DNA of 32,436 nt from an uncultured Collinsella sp. (GCA_958349325.1 CATWCP010000010.1:1-32436); one strand, 5' to 3'; shown: positions 7,131 through 15,506, counted from the first letter of the stretch. Made by a program: numbers and translations. Notes: a model not told the origin generated them from the letters alone.

Positions 7131-8290
7131 AGGGTCTCGATAAAGGCGGCGATGCGGGTCTCAATCTGGCCCATGTCGCCGTTGCTGTAGTCGGTCTCGA
7201 TCTTCATGTACGGAATACCCGCACCCTCGACGGCCTCCTGCATGCGCGCGCTCTCAACGTTGAAGGTGTGGCAGGCCTGTAACACGCTCTCTACCACGCC
7301 ATCGACGTGGTACTTCTCGCACATGGCCAGCGTATTTTCCATACGACCGTCGTTGGGCGTCATGACCGAGCAGTTGATGTCCAGGTAGCGGTCGGCGATG
7401 GCGCGCAGGATGTCGGGAGCCTCCGGGTCGATCATCATGGCCGCCGTGCGCTCGCCTGAGCAGTCGTCCATGCACACGACCACGCCGCCGTTGGACTCGA
7501 TGGTGCGACCGATCTTGTTGATCACGCCGCCCACCGGGCAGCCGGTGATCAGAATGCGCTTGGCATCCGCCGCGACCGGGCGCTCGCCCGCGTCGTAGGC
7601 CTCACGCAGCTTGGCGACCTTTTGCTCCAGCTGCTGCGTATAGGCCTCGATATCAAAGCTGAACGTACCGGCAAACATGGTGCTCATCAGGTCGACGCCG
7701 CTCATGGCCGCAGGCTGGTTGGCCTGAAGCGCAAACATCTCGAGCTGCGCCGCACGCAGACGGTTGCGACGACGGACGGCAGCGCGCAGGTCGTCATCGG
7801 TGATCGTAATACCGTAGAAGTTCTCGAGCTCCTCCTTGAGCAGGCGGCACTCCTCGTACCAGCCCTCGCGCTCGTAGGCGCGATCGCGACCCTGTGGCAG
7901 GTGCAGAATGTGCGTGCGCTTGAGCTCGTTAAGTAACTCGTACATCTTCTTCTTGCCGTCGCAGGTGGTCTCACCGATGATCATGTCGCTAAAGTACGTA
8001 AACGGGCACTTTTGCGAGTAGGCAAAGCCGTAGGTCGACTTGATGAGCGGGCAGAGGTTTGCCGGCAGCACCTTCTCGGCCTCAGGAATCACCTCGTCGG
8101 ACGTACCACACAGAGCGACACTTGCGGCCCCCGCGGCATCGATGATCTCGAGCGGCGTATAGCTGCACAAAAAGCCGACCAGGCGATTGCCGGCCTGCTT
8201 ATAATCCTTGACGCGAATAAACGCCGCCTTGCGTTGCTCGTTGAACTCCTCAAACGTGGAAGGCAACGGCTGTTCCTCGATATCGGCCAT
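7127..8290 (-). CDS. Double-cubane-cluster-type anaerobic reductase 1 (HgdB/YjiM family)
   Basis: This 387-residue protein belongs to the 2-hydroxyacyl-CoA dehydratase D-component family. It is of the single-subunit YjiM/DCCP kind rather than the two-subunit dehydratase, because no second subunit gene is adjacent. Conserved features are cysteines 42 (LCSYTPLEI), 80 (NLCPLIKS), 95 (KCPFTYF) and 110 (ETTCDGKKK), then TGCPVGG and the late SVMTPNDGRM. Homologous DCCP from Carboxydothermus holds a [8Fe-9S] double cubane and reduces small molecules with ATP-driven electrons; its natural substrate is unknown. ATG 8290 has AGAGGGGA 7-8 bases upstream; the reading frame to 8353 has no such site. It lies 76 bases after the ABC ATPase gene and upstream of the activator. 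It is diverged from the paralogue at 13805 and lacks about 39 N-terminal residues present there. Confidence 0.85.
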   Translation of the reverse strand: MADIEEQPLPSTFEEFNEQRKAAFIRVKDYKQAGNRLVGFLCSYTPLEIIDAAGAASVALCGTSDEVIPEAEKVLPANLCPLIKSTYGFAYSQKCPFTYFSDMIIGETTCDGKKKMYELLNELKRTHILHLPQGRDRAYEREGWYEECRLLKEELENFYGITITDDDLRAAVRRRNRLRAAQLEMFALQANQPAAMSGVDLMSTMFAGTFSFDIEAYTQQLEQKVAKLREAYDAGERPVAADAKRILITGCPVGGVINKIGRTIESNGGVVVCMDDCSGERTAAMMIDPEAPDILRAIADRYLDINCSVMTPNDGRMENTLAMCEKYHVDGVVESVLQACHTFNVESARMQEAVEGAGIPYMKIETDYSNGDMGQIETRIAAFIETL

Positions 8291-8366
8291 AGTAGTTCCC
8301 CTCTCTTGCACCGATATACCGACAATTAAACAACGAACCCACGCCATACTCAAAAGGAAACATCCT

Positions 8367-9152
8367 CTAGGGAATGGCGTCGATAAGCTCCTGCGTATAC
8401 GGATCGCTCGGGCGCGCGATCACGTCCTCGGCCGCGCCTTCCTCGACAAGACGACCGTGGTAGAGCACGCCAATCCGGTCGGACATATGCCGAACCACAC
8501 GCATATCATGCGTGATAAACAGCAGCGCCACGCCCGTCGTGCGCTGCAGGTCGCGAAGCAAGTTGAGCACTTGGGCCTGAACGGACACGTCAAGCGCCGA
8601 GACCGGCTCGTCACATACCACAAGGCGCGGCTCGCAAATAAGCGCCCGTGCCAGATTGAGTCGCTGACGCTGTCCCCCCGAAAGGTCATGCGGATAGCGA
8701 TCGTAATGCTCTGCCAGAAGACCGACCGAGGCCAGGGCCGAGAGCGCGCGCCCATGGCGCTCATCCGCATCGCGCACGCCGGCGATAATCAGCGGCTCCT
8801 CCAAAATGCGGCCGACACGGTTGCGCGGGTCAAAAGCCGTAGAGCTATCCTGGAATACCAGTTGGATCTCGCGGCGAAACGGCTTGCGTTCGCGCTCCGA
8901 CATCGTGGCGAGGTCGTGCCCGCGATAGACAATCGAGCCGGAATCCGCACGCTCGAGACCACAGATCAGGCGTCCAGTCGTCGACTTGCCCGATCCGGAT
9001 TCGCCAACCAGGCCATAGACCTCGCCCGGCGCGATCTCAAACGACAGATCGTCCACGGCGGTAAAGGCCTGACGCTTAAAACCTGAGCCCGGCATGGGAT
9101 ACGCTTTAGTCAGATGTGAGACCCTAAGCAGGGCTTCGCTATCAACAGCCAT
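8367..9152 (-). CDS. Peptide/nickel-type ABC transporter ATPase, OppF/DppF-like
   Basis: This is the second ATPase of a family-5 importer. Walker A GESGSGKS is at residues 50-57, the signature is LSGGQRQRLNLARAL, and Walker B is LVVCDEPVSALD followed by the H-loop FITHDMRV. Length is 261 residues. It stops right after the DPYTQELIDAIP stretch, so the cysteine-bearing C-terminal oligopeptide tail found in its partner is missing; short forms exist in the family. The start at ATG 9152 has GGGGAG 4 bases upstream and overlaps the end of the first ATPase gene by 11 bases. Substrate cannot be told from the sequence. Confidence 0.9.
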   Translation of the reverse strand: MAVDSEALLRVSHLTKAYPMPGSGFKRQAFTAVDDLSFEIAPGEVYGLVGESGSGKSTTGRLICGLERADSGSIVYRGHDLATMSERERKPFRREIQLVFQDSSTAFDPRNRVGRILEEPLIIAGVRDADERHGRALSALASVGLLAEHYDRYPHDLSGGQRQRLNLARALICEPRLVVCDEPVSALDVSVQAQVLNLLRDLQRTTGVALLFITHDMRVVRHMSDRIGVLYHGRLVEEGAAEDVIARPSDPYTQELIDAIP

Positions 9153-10137
9153 GGCACTCCCCTTTCTCGACAAGCCAGCATTTAGACCGGTCACACGCAT
9201 TCACGGCAAACAGCGGAGGCTCCTGCGCGCGGCAGCGCTCGTCCGCCCGGGCGCAACGAGGCGCAAAGCGGCATCCACAGGGTATTGCCGTAAGCGGCGG
9301 CACTGTGCCCGGAATATCCGCCAACGTGTCAACTCGCTCGCCTTCGAGCGGCGGAATGCTCGCGATGAGCCCCTGGGCATATGGGTGGCTCGGGCGCTCC
9401 ATAAGGCCGCAGGCATCAATCTCTTCTACGATTTGACCCAGATACATGACGTGCACGCGCGAGCAGATGCTCGTGACGACGCCCAAATCATGGCTGATAA
9501 AAAGTACCGCCATGCCCTCGGAACTGTTAAGGTCGCGCAGGAGATCCAAAATCTGTTTTTGAGTCGTCGTGTCGAGTGCCGTGGTGGGCTCGTCGGCGAT
9601 AAGCAGGCGCGGGTGCCCGGCGAGAGCCATGGCAATCATCACGCGCTGGCGCATACCGCCGCTAAAATCGCCCGGATACATGTCGAAGCGAGCCGCGGCA
9701 TCTCGAATTCCCACACGCTCCAACAGCGATAGAGCCTCGTTGCGGGCTTCGCGTCGGCTCATCTTACGGTGGGCCCGCACGGCCTCGACGACCTGTGCCC
9801 CGACCGTCATGACGGGGTTAAGCGAGCTCAAAGGGTCCTGGAAAATCATGGCGATATCGTAGCCGCGCACCTCGCGCATACGCTTGAGCGGGCGTGCGAG
9901 CAAGTCCTCCCCGTCAAAGAGAATCTGGCCCTCATAGGCCATCTTCTGTTCATGCTCCAATAGGCGCATGACACTCTGGGCAAACACCGACTTACCGCAG
10001 CCGGACTCGCCGACAACACCAACGATCTCGCCGGCATCGATATGTAGGTTGAGTTTGTTGACGGCTTCCAGCGCGTTGCCATCGCGGCCCACAAACGAGA
10101 TGCAGAGGTCGCGCACGTCCAAAAGATGCTGAGCCAT
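9142..10137 (-). CDS. Peptide/nickel-type ABC transporter ATPase, OppD/DppD-like
   Basis: This cytoplasmic ATPase has 331 residues. Walker A GESGCGKS lies at residues 43-50, the Q-loop is MIFQDPLSSLNPVM, the signature is FSGGMRQRVMIAMAL, and Walker B is LLIADEPTTALD. The C-terminal oligo_HPY region is cysteine-rich (CGCRFAPRCARADERC, later CWL), as in OppD/DppD proteins, where such cysteines can hold an iron-sulfur cluster. The start at ATG 10137 has GGAGGA 7 bases upstream and lies 3 bases beyond the preceding permease stop. It is part of the five-gene importer enclosed by the two double-cubane reductases. Confidence 0.92.
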   Translation of the reverse strand: MAQHLLDVRDLCISFVGRDGNALEAVNKLNLHIDAGEIVGVVGESGCGKSVFAQSVMRLLEHEQKMAYEGQILFDGEDLLARPLKRMREVRGYDIAMIFQDPLSSLNPVMTVGAQVVEAVRAHRKMSRREARNEALSLLERVGIRDAAARFDMYPGDFSGGMRQRVMIAMALAGHPRLLIADEPTTALDTTTQKQILDLLRDLNSSEGMAVLFISHDLGVVTSICSRVHVMYLGQIVEEIDACGLMERPSHPYAQGLIASIPPLEGERVDTLADIPGTVPPLTAIPCGCRFAPRCARADERCRAQEPPLFAVNACDRSKCWLVEKGECHGC

Positions 10138-10140
10138 GGG

Positions 10141-10971
10141 CTAGTCCTCCTTGGTCTTGGGATCGAGGGCGTCGCGCAGGCCGTCGCCGGCAAGGTTCAG
10201 CGAAAGCACGCTCGCGATGATGGCGATAGCCGGGAAGAAGATCATCCACCAGGCTTTGCGCATCACGTTCTTGCCCGCCTGCAGGATGTTTCCCCAGCTG
10301 GCGTCGGGTGCCTTGATACCCAGGCCCAGAAACGAGAGGGCGGCCTCCGAGAGCACGGCCTCGGCAAAGACGAACGTCGCCTGCACCAGGAAGGGTGCCA
10401 TAACGTTGGGCACGATATGCAACCACACGATGCGCGCGGTCGAGGCGCCCTGCACGCGCAGGGCCTCCACAAAGGGCTCCTCCTTGACCACCATCGCACG
10501 CGAGCGCACGATGCGCGCCATGCTGGGCGTATAGACGATGGAAAGCGCGATGATGACGTTCCACACGCTCGCCCCCATCATGGCCATGAGCGCGATAGCC
10601 AGCAGCACGCCCGGAATGGACATAAGGCCGTCGCAGATGCGCATGAGAATATGATCGAGTCTCTCGTTGTAGCACGCATAGGCGCCGATCACCAAGCCGA
10701 GCACACTCGTCGTGAGCGTGACGGCAATGCCAACGCCAAGCGACACGCGCGCGCCAACGATGACGCGGGCAAGCAGGTCGCGGCCAAAGTCATCGCAGCC
10801 AAAGGGATGCGCGGGCGAAGGTGCCGAAAGTCGCAACGTCATCTCCTGCGCATTGGGATCAACCGTCCACACCAGCGGACCGACGAGCGCGATCAGCGCA
10901 ATCGCCAGGAAAATGCAGCCGCCGACCACAAACCCCTTGTTGGCAAGAGCCTTCTTAAAGTTTGTCATCAT
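10141..10971 (-). CDS. Peptide/nickel-type ABC transporter permease, OppC/DppC-like
   Basis: This integral membrane permease has about 276 residues. A first hydrophobic segment (GFVVGGCIFLAIALIALVG) is followed by the family hallmark HPFGCDDFGRDLLARVIVGARVSL and four to five more helices. The EAA-type cytoplasmic loop reads EALRVQGASTARIVWLHIVPN. Start ATG 10971 overlaps the stop of the first permease gene (ATGA), so the two subunits are coupled. It forms the channel heterodimer with the preceding gene product. Confidence 0.92.
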   Translation of the reverse strand: MMTNFKKALANKGFVVGGCIFLAIALIALVGPLVWTVDPNAQEMTLRLSAPSPAHPFGCDDFGRDLLARVIVGARVSLGVGIAVTLTTSVLGLVIGAYACYNERLDHILMRICDGLMSIPGVLLAIALMAMMGASVWNVIIALSIVYTPSMARIVRSRAMVVKEEPFVEALRVQGASTARIVWLHIVPNVMAPFLVQATFVFAEAVLSEAALSFLGLGIKAPDASWGNILQAGKNVMRKAWWMIFFPAIAIIASVLSLNLAGDGLRDALDPKTKED

Positions 10972-11921
10972 GCATCGCCCCATTTGCGAGCACGCGGGTC
11001 AAAAGCGCCGTAGGCAAGGTCGACGGCCAGATTGATCACCGAATTCAACAAGGCGATGACCAGCAGCACGCCCTGAATCACCGGATAGTCGCGACGCTCG
11101 ATAGAGCTCGTGACCAGCTGGCCCAAACCAGGGATATTAAAAATGGCCTCAGTCACCACGGCACCCGTAATCAGGGCGCCAAAAGAATAGCCGACCGAGG
11201 TGAGAATCGGCAGCGCTGCGTTGCGCAGGGCATGGGCCAGCACCACGCGAACCTCGGAGACGCCCTTGGCACGCGCCGTCTTGACGCAGTCAAGCTGCAT
11301 AGCCTCGATAACGCTCGAACGGGTCATGCGCATGAGCAGGGCCGCCTGCACGCATCCAAGCGATATGGCCGGCAACGCAAGATAGCGTAAATGGCTGAAC
11401 CAGCCCTTCGATAGAGGCGCATAGCCGGCCACCGGGAACACACGCAACGTGACGGCAAACAGCCACATAAGCATGAGCGCCATCAAAAAGCCGGGTATCG
11501 CCACGCCCAAAAGAGCAACGACACGCAAGACCGCGTCGGTGCGCGACCCATGTTTGAGGGCAGCGACGACGCCGCAGGGCAGTGCAATCAACAGCGCGAT
11601 GAGCTGTGCCAGAAGCGCGAGCGATAGCGTGGGACCAAAGTGCTCGGCGATCGCCTGCGTGACGGGCTGGCGCATAAAATACGAATCGCCCAGGTCGCCG
11701 GTAAGCACGCCGCCCATCCACTCAACGTAGCGCTGCGGCAGCGGCTCGTTGAGTCCCAGGCTATCGTTGACGCGCTCGATCTGGTCGGCCGAAGCCTCCA
11801 TGCCGAGCATCGAAGAGGCCGGGTCACCCGGTGTGAGATAGATAATCAAAAACACGACGACCGAGATGATGAGCATCACCGGAACCATCGCGCCTATACG
11901 TTTGAGCGTGTACTTCAACAT
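10968..11921 (-). CDS. Peptide/nickel-type ABC transporter permease, OppB/DppB-like
   Basis: This integral membrane permease has 317 residues. The N-terminus MLKYTLKRIGAMVPVMLIIS and the PGDPASSMLG stretch after the first helix are classic for OppB/DppB/NikB. Later features are GVLTGDLGDSYFMRQPV and the EAA loop DCVKTARAKGVSEVRVVLAHALRN. The gene starts 88 bases after the binding-protein gene, with a long stable hairpin in the gap, and ends coupled to the second permease. The ribosome binding site is not obvious close to ATG 11921; a GAGGGG lies about 17 bases upstream, so the exact start is less certain. Confidence 0.9.
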   Translation of the reverse strand: MLKYTLKRIGAMVPVMLIISVVVFLIIYLTPGDPASSMLGMEASADQIERVNDSLGLNEPLPQRYVEWMGGVLTGDLGDSYFMRQPVTQAIAEHFGPTLSLALLAQLIALLIALPCGVVAALKHGSRTDAVLRVVALLGVAIPGFLMALMLMWLFAVTLRVFPVAGYAPLSKGWFSHLRYLALPAISLGCVQAALLMRMTRSSVIEAMQLDCVKTARAKGVSEVRVVLAHALRNAALPILTSVGYSFGALITGAVVTEAIFNIPGLGQLVTSSIERRDYPVIQGVLLVIALLNSVINLAVDLAYGAFDPRARKWGDA

Positions 11922-11955
11922 GCGAGGCGTCTATTTCCCCTCTGAACGTGGACGG

Positions 11956-11999
11956 GGCGTGGCGGCCACAGGGGACCAGACCCCTCCAGCCGCCACGCC
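11956..11999 (-). promoter_or_regulatory. Intercistronic hairpin between binding-protein and permease genes
   Basis: Positions 11956-11966 pair with 11989-11999 over 11 bp, and AGGGG/CCCCT (11970-11974 with 11981-11985) extends it inward. No T run follows, so it is more likely an mRNA stabiliser or partial attenuator. Such hairpins commonly give the binding protein higher expression than the membrane subunits. Confidence 0.65.
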
Positions 12000-12009
12000 A
12001 TCTATTGCA

Positions 12010-13620
12010 TTACTCCGGACGCTTGGCGTTCCAAACGATGGCACCGTCGAGCACCTCGACGTCCTCGACGTCTGCCTGGGTGCCCGTGATGGAAGCGTAG
12101 TGGCAAAGCGGCTCGATGACGGCGATCTCATAGAGGCGCTCCTGAGCCTCGGCCCACTTCTTGGCCGCGGCGTCGGTGTCCTTGGCGGTGCGGGTCTCGG
12201 CCACGAGCTTGAGCGCCTTCTCGTCGGACAGGCCATAGAAGGCCTTGGAGACCGAGAGGGACTGGGCCGGGATGGGCTTGTAGTTGGTGGAGGCCACAAA
12301 AAGGTCCCACTGCTCGGGCTTGCTGGAGCGGATGTCCATAAAGGTCGCGAACTCGTAGCTGTCGACCTCGGCGGTGAAGCCGGCCTTCTCGAGCTGCTCC
12401 TGCAGCGCGACGGTGGCGTTGTACATATCCTTGTAGTCGGGGGTGGTCAGCAGCTTGACCGTCTCACCGGCATAGGAGGTCTTGGCCAGAGCCTTCTTGG
12501 CGGCCTTGGCGTCGGCCTGGTTGAAGTACTTCTTGCCCGCGTCGGTCGCCCACTGAGCGTTCTCGGGGTTGCCAAGGTTGGGATCGATGTTGAAGAGCTC
12601 CTTCTCGCCATAGGCGGCAAGAGCGGCCGCCTCGCAGTCGATAGCCATGAGGGCGCACTTGCGGATCTCCTCGTCGGCGAAGACGCCCTCGTTCATGTTG
12701 AGGAAGGCGGTCAGAACGCCGGCATTATGGGTGTAGAGCTTAACGTCGTCGTTGCCGTCGAAGTCGTGGTAGTTCTCGGTGGGGATCTCGCCAGCGATAT
12801 CGTACTCGCCGGTCTCAAACCCGCTCACGCGCGTGGAGGCCTCGGTCACGAACTGATAGTAGATGTCCTCGGTGGGCGCGGAGACCTTGCCGGTGTAGCC
12901 CGAAGCCTTGCCGTGAGCGGCGACATAGTCTTCGTAGCGGGTGAGATGGACGTACTGGTCCTGCTTCCACTCCACAAACTTGTAGGCACCGGTACCCACG
13001 TACTCGGTCACGCCGGTATCGCCCGCGGCCTCGATGACCTCAGAGGGGAAGATACCCGGATACTGGGAGTGGTTGCCCAGGATGATCAGAAAGTCGATGG
13101 CGGGCTCGGTCAGCGTGCAGGTGACCTCGTGGTCGCCCGAAGCGGCGAAGGTGGCGCCGGGCAGCAGACTCGCGGCGCGGTCGTTGACGGTGAGCCAGCG
13201 GTTCATCGAGGCCACGACGTCCTCGGAGCCAAACTCCTTGCCGTTGTGGAAGGTGACGCCCTCGCGCAGCTTGATGGTGTAGGTCAGGCCATCGTCGGAG
13301 ACCTTATAGTCCTTGGCCAGCACGGGCTGGGGCTCGTAGTCGCTATCGAGGCCAAAGAGCGGCTCGACGACGTTGCAGATGATGTCCATGGTCACAAGAG
13401 ACGACGTGGTGTGCGGATCGAGACCGTCCGGGCTCGCCGGTAACGCGATCTGCAGCTCGTCGCGATACTCCACATCCTGGCCGGAGGCAGCGGCGCTACC
13501 GCTCTCGGCGCCCGAACCGCCGCAGCCGGTGAGGCCGAGGCCCGCCATGACGCACAGGGCAGCGGAGCCGGTCAGAAAACCGCGACGGGAAACGCCCGCC
13601 TTGAAAAGGTCGTTGTTCAT
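12010..13620 (-). CDS. Family-5 solute-binding lipoprotein, Tat-exported
   Basis: This 536-residue extracytoplasmic binding protein of the SBP_bac_5 (dipeptide/oligopeptide/nickel) family catches the substrate of the importer. The N-terminus has a twin-arginine signal (SRRGFLTG, Arg12-Arg13) ending in lipobox LTGC with Cys33 as the lipid anchor. Tat export implies folding before export or just lineage habit; ModA in this window has the same arrangement. The mature part shows LDPHTTSSLVTMDIICNVVE, VTFHNGKEFGSEDVVAS and GTGAYKFVEWKQDQYVHL, standard for the family. ATG 13620 has AAAGGA 5 bases upstream. The 184-base gap to reductase 2 has short hairpins but no clear terminator, so readthrough from reductase 2 is plausible. 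Whether the substrate is a peptide, a metal complex or another compound is open. Confidence 0.9.
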   Translation of the reverse strand: MNNDLFKAGVSRRGFLTGSAALCVMAGLGLTGCGGSGAESGSAAASGQDVEYRDELQIALPASPDGLDPHTTSSLVTMDIICNVVEPLFGLDSDYEPQPVLAKDYKVSDDGLTYTIKLREGVTFHNGKEFGSEDVVASMNRWLTVNDRAASLLPGATFAASGDHEVTCTLTEPAIDFLIILGNHSQYPGIFPSEVIEAAGDTGVTEYVGTGAYKFVEWKQDQYVHLTRYEDYVAAHGKASGYTGKVSAPTEDIYYQFVTEASTRVSGFETGEYDIAGEIPTENYHDFDGNDDVKLYTHNAGVLTAFLNMNEGVFADEEIRKCALMAIDCEAAALAAYGEKELFNIDPNLGNPENAQWATDAGKKYFNQADAKAAKKALAKTSYAGETVKLLTTPDYKDMYNATVALQEQLEKAGFTAEVDSYEFATFMDIRSSKPEQWDLFVASTNYKPIPAQSLSVSKAFYGLSDEKALKLVAETRTAKDTDAAAKKWAEAQERLYEIAVIEPLCHYASITGTQADVEDVEVLDGAIVWNAKRPE

Positions 13621-13804
13621 TGAGTTCCTTTCGTGTCTGAACAAACGGATAGAATCTGTCGGGACGGCAGAAATCCCCGCCCCGGCAGCTATGCGAAGCC
13701 AATCGGCGCCCTGCGGTGCATCCGGACACCAACCGGCATGACAACAGAGAAATCCCTATTGCGTGGATAGGAACACCCGGCGGCGCAGCTTGGCGCAGGT
13801 GCGG

Positions 13805-15088
13805 CTAAATCGTCTCGAGGAAGGCCTCGATGCGGGTCTGGAGCTGACCGGCATCCTCGCCGGCGTAGTCGGTCGTGATGTGCATAAACGGGATGCCCGC
13901 CTCCTCAGCGGCCTTCTCCACGGCAAACGACTCCATCTCGTAGAGCGTGCAGAACTGCAGGGCCACGTCGACGATGCCGTCGGCATGCAGGTCCTTGGCC
14001 ATCTGGACAATGTCCTTCATACGCTGGTCGTTGGGCGTAAAGACAGCGCAGTTGATCTTAAAGTAGCGCTCGGCGATGGCATCGAGCATCTCGTCGACCG
14101 TCTCGCCGGACTCGTCGACCAGGTCCTTGTAGTAGCGCGAGCCCGTGCAGGACTCCTCGCCCACCACGACGCCGCCGGCCTTCTCGATGAGGTTGAACAG
14201 CTTCCAGTTGGGCACGGCCATGGGCGTGCCGGTGTACAGGATGCGCTTGGTCCCCTTGGGCGCCACGCCCTCGCCGGCCTCGACGCGCTGCTCGCACTCA
14301 GCCGCCATCTCGTTGATGGCTCCGGTCAGACGCGGCGTGTCATCCATAAAGGCGGCCTGCACGGTCAGCAGGCTATCGAGACCGCTGATGGGCGCCGGGT
14401 CGGCAGCGCGCGTGGCAGCGAGGCGCTGCAGGGCGCGACGCTTCTCGTTGACGGCGTGGATGGCAGCCTTCAGGCGCTCGGGCGTAATCTTGACGCCACA
14501 CTCTTCCTCAATCTTGGCGGCAAGCTTTTTAACCTCGGCCTTCCAGGTCACGAGCGTCGACTCGTCATGCACGTTGGGAATATCCATGACGTACATGTTC
14601 TTTTGCGTGGCAAAGAACTCGTAGGCCTTCTTCTTGCCATCGCAGGTGTTCTCGCCCACCACCAGATCACTCGACTCAATGTAGGGGCAGACCTCGCCCA
14701 GCTTAAAGCCGGCAAAGCTCTTGATGAGCGGGCAGGTGTTGCGCGGCAGATGCTCCTCGACCTTGTCGGTCGCCCAATCGGCACCCGAGCACAGGCCCAC
14801 GGGGATGCCGTCACAGGCAAGTACGATCTCCTCGGGCACGTACACGCAGAACGAACCGACGATCTTGGTGGCCTCGCCGGCCTCCTTCTTGTCAAGCATC
14901 TCCTTAATACGGCCGCTGTGGATGTTGGTGGCCACAAAGTCCAGGTAGGACGTGGACTTGGGGCGATTGTTCTGCGTAAGGAACATATCGCCGTACATCT
15001 GGCCCACGGCGCCCAGCAGCATGTCGTGGTCGGCAAGATTCATGCCGAGGCTCTCCCACATCGGATGGAAATCGAATTCTTCAGCCAT
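13805..15088 (-). CDS. Double-cubane-cluster-type anaerobic reductase 2 (HgdB/YjiM family)
   Basis: This 427-residue paralogue of reductase 1 has the same cysteine pattern: Cys81 (FCVYVPEEI), Cys119 (NTCPLIKS), Cys134 (VCPYIES), Cys149 (NTCDGKKK), then CAVFTPNDQRM and LQFCTLYEME. It differs by an N-terminal extension of about 39 residues and by TGTPMAVPNWK where reductase 1 has TGCPVGG, a change at a cysteine. Two different paralogues could form separate homodimers with different substrates, or a heterodimer as in true 2-hydroxyacyl-CoA dehydratases. I favour homodimers because both keep the full GE(T/N)TCDGKKK-type core, but this is not decisive. ATG 15088 has GAGAGGGG upstream. It is the first large gene of the block and carries an unusually structured leader. 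Confidence 0.87.
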   Translation of the reverse strand: MAEEFDFHPMWESLGMNLADHDMLLGAVGQMYGDMFLTQNNRPKSTSYLDFVATNIHSGRIKEMLDKKEAGEATKIVGSFCVYVPEEIVLACDGIPVGLCSGADWATDKVEEHLPRNTCPLIKSFAGFKLGEVCPYIESSDLVVGENTCDGKKKAYEFFATQKNMYVMDIPNVHDESTLVTWKAEVKKLAAKIEEECGVKITPERLKAAIHAVNEKRRALQRLAATRAADPAPISGLDSLLTVQAAFMDDTPRLTGAINEMAAECEQRVEAGEGVAPKGTKRILYTGTPMAVPNWKLFNLIEKAGGVVVGEESCTGSRYYKDLVDESGETVDEMLDAIAERYFKINCAVFTPNDQRMKDIVQMAKDLHADGIVDVALQFCTLYEMESFAVEKAAEEAGIPFMHITTDYAGEDAGQLQTRIEAFLETI

Positions 15089-15346
15089 GACGGTTCCCCT
15101 CTCGAACCAAAAATGAATAGCTACGGTATTTCTGCACGGTGGGTGGCGAAAACCCAGCCGTGCTCAAACCCGGAATTTTGGGGAACCCGCTTTGAGGTCG
15201 ATTATTTAGTTGTGCGTCGTCTCTCCCGGAGCCGTGAACATACCTGCTCATATGCGGCTCCGAGCCATATACAGGGCGCGCGCGGCAACGCGGCGAATGT
15301 ATGTCGTCTGCGGCATGTGCGCACCCTCCTTTACAAGTTGAGGTCA
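15089..15346 (-). promoter_or_regulatory. Structured leader of the reductase/importer block
   Basis: This 258-base untranslated stretch precedes reductase 2. It holds a short frame at 15248-15316, a hairpin that overlaps the end of that frame (15255-15262 pairs with 15227-15234, 8 bp), and a second hairpin just before the gene (GCACGG 15134-15139 with CCGTGC 15158-15163, extended by GGGT/ACCC). No known riboswitch consensus is recognised. The arrangement resembles a regulated leader. The remaining 15376-15479 holds an AT-rich stretch with inverted repeat TTATC/GATAA (15426-15441). Confidence 0.4.
15248..15316 (-). CDS. Possible 22-codon leader peptide
   Basis: A short frame MPQTTYIRRVAARALYMARS followed by two more residues and TGA begins at ATG 15316. 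A near-perfect ribosome binding site AAAGGAGG lies 8 bases upstream, stronger than most in the window. The peptide is very basic (five to six arginines) with no known relatives that I recognise. It sits immediately after the predicted promoter, and its end overlaps a stable hairpin. That could mean translation-coupled control of the downstream operon, or only chance. Confidence 0.3.
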   Translation of the reverse strand: MPQTTYIRRVAARALYMARSRI

Positions 15347-15375
15347 ACTATATCAGCGGTCATCGACCATGCGAA
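15347..15375 (-). promoter_or_regulatory. Predicted promoter of the reductase/importer/selenium block
   Basis: On the minus strand TTCGCA (15370-15375) and TATAGT (15347-15352) are separated by 17 bases. The dyad GTTGACCTCAAC lies directly over the predicted start site and could be an operator. The promoter is followed within 30 bases by the ribosome binding site of the short frame. Confidence 0.45.
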
Positions 15376-15479
15376 CGCCGTTGACATTCGTACGACAGCG
15401 TCGTGTGCCGTCGTTTAATAAATAATTATCTTTATTGATAAGAGTTTGTCATTCCTCATTCGGCGAGCGGCAAGACAAA

Positions 15480-15506
15480 GCCGCCGAGGCTTATATCCCC
15501 GACGGC
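15480..15506 (-). terminator. Terminator of modABC
   Basis: On the minus strand GCCGTCGGGG (15497-15506) pairs with CCTCGGCGGC (15480-15489), 10 bp with two wobbles. The T-rich TTTGTCTTG follows. It lies 11 bases after the modC stop and separates the molybdate genes from the reductase block. Confidence 0.65.

Noticed and set aside
8291..8366. Separate promoter between the last ABC ATPase gene and reductase 1
   Set aside because: A TATATC-like box exists, but no -35 box at suitable spacing and no terminator before it; readthrough is the simpler reading.
11866..13443. 525-codon open frame on the plus strand opposite the binding-protein gene
   Set aside because: Its Val-, Gly- and Leu-rich sequence is the complement of a well-supported binding protein. 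It has no start signal and no motif. The same applies to the long frames at 13763-15418, 24908-26356, 26224-27642 and 29956-31242.
13621..13804. Known riboswitch between reductase 2 and the binding-protein gene
   Set aside because: Small hairpins are present (such as CCTAT/ATAGG), but no consensus of cobalamin, SAM, SAH, glycine or molybdenum-cofactor riboswitches could be recognised.
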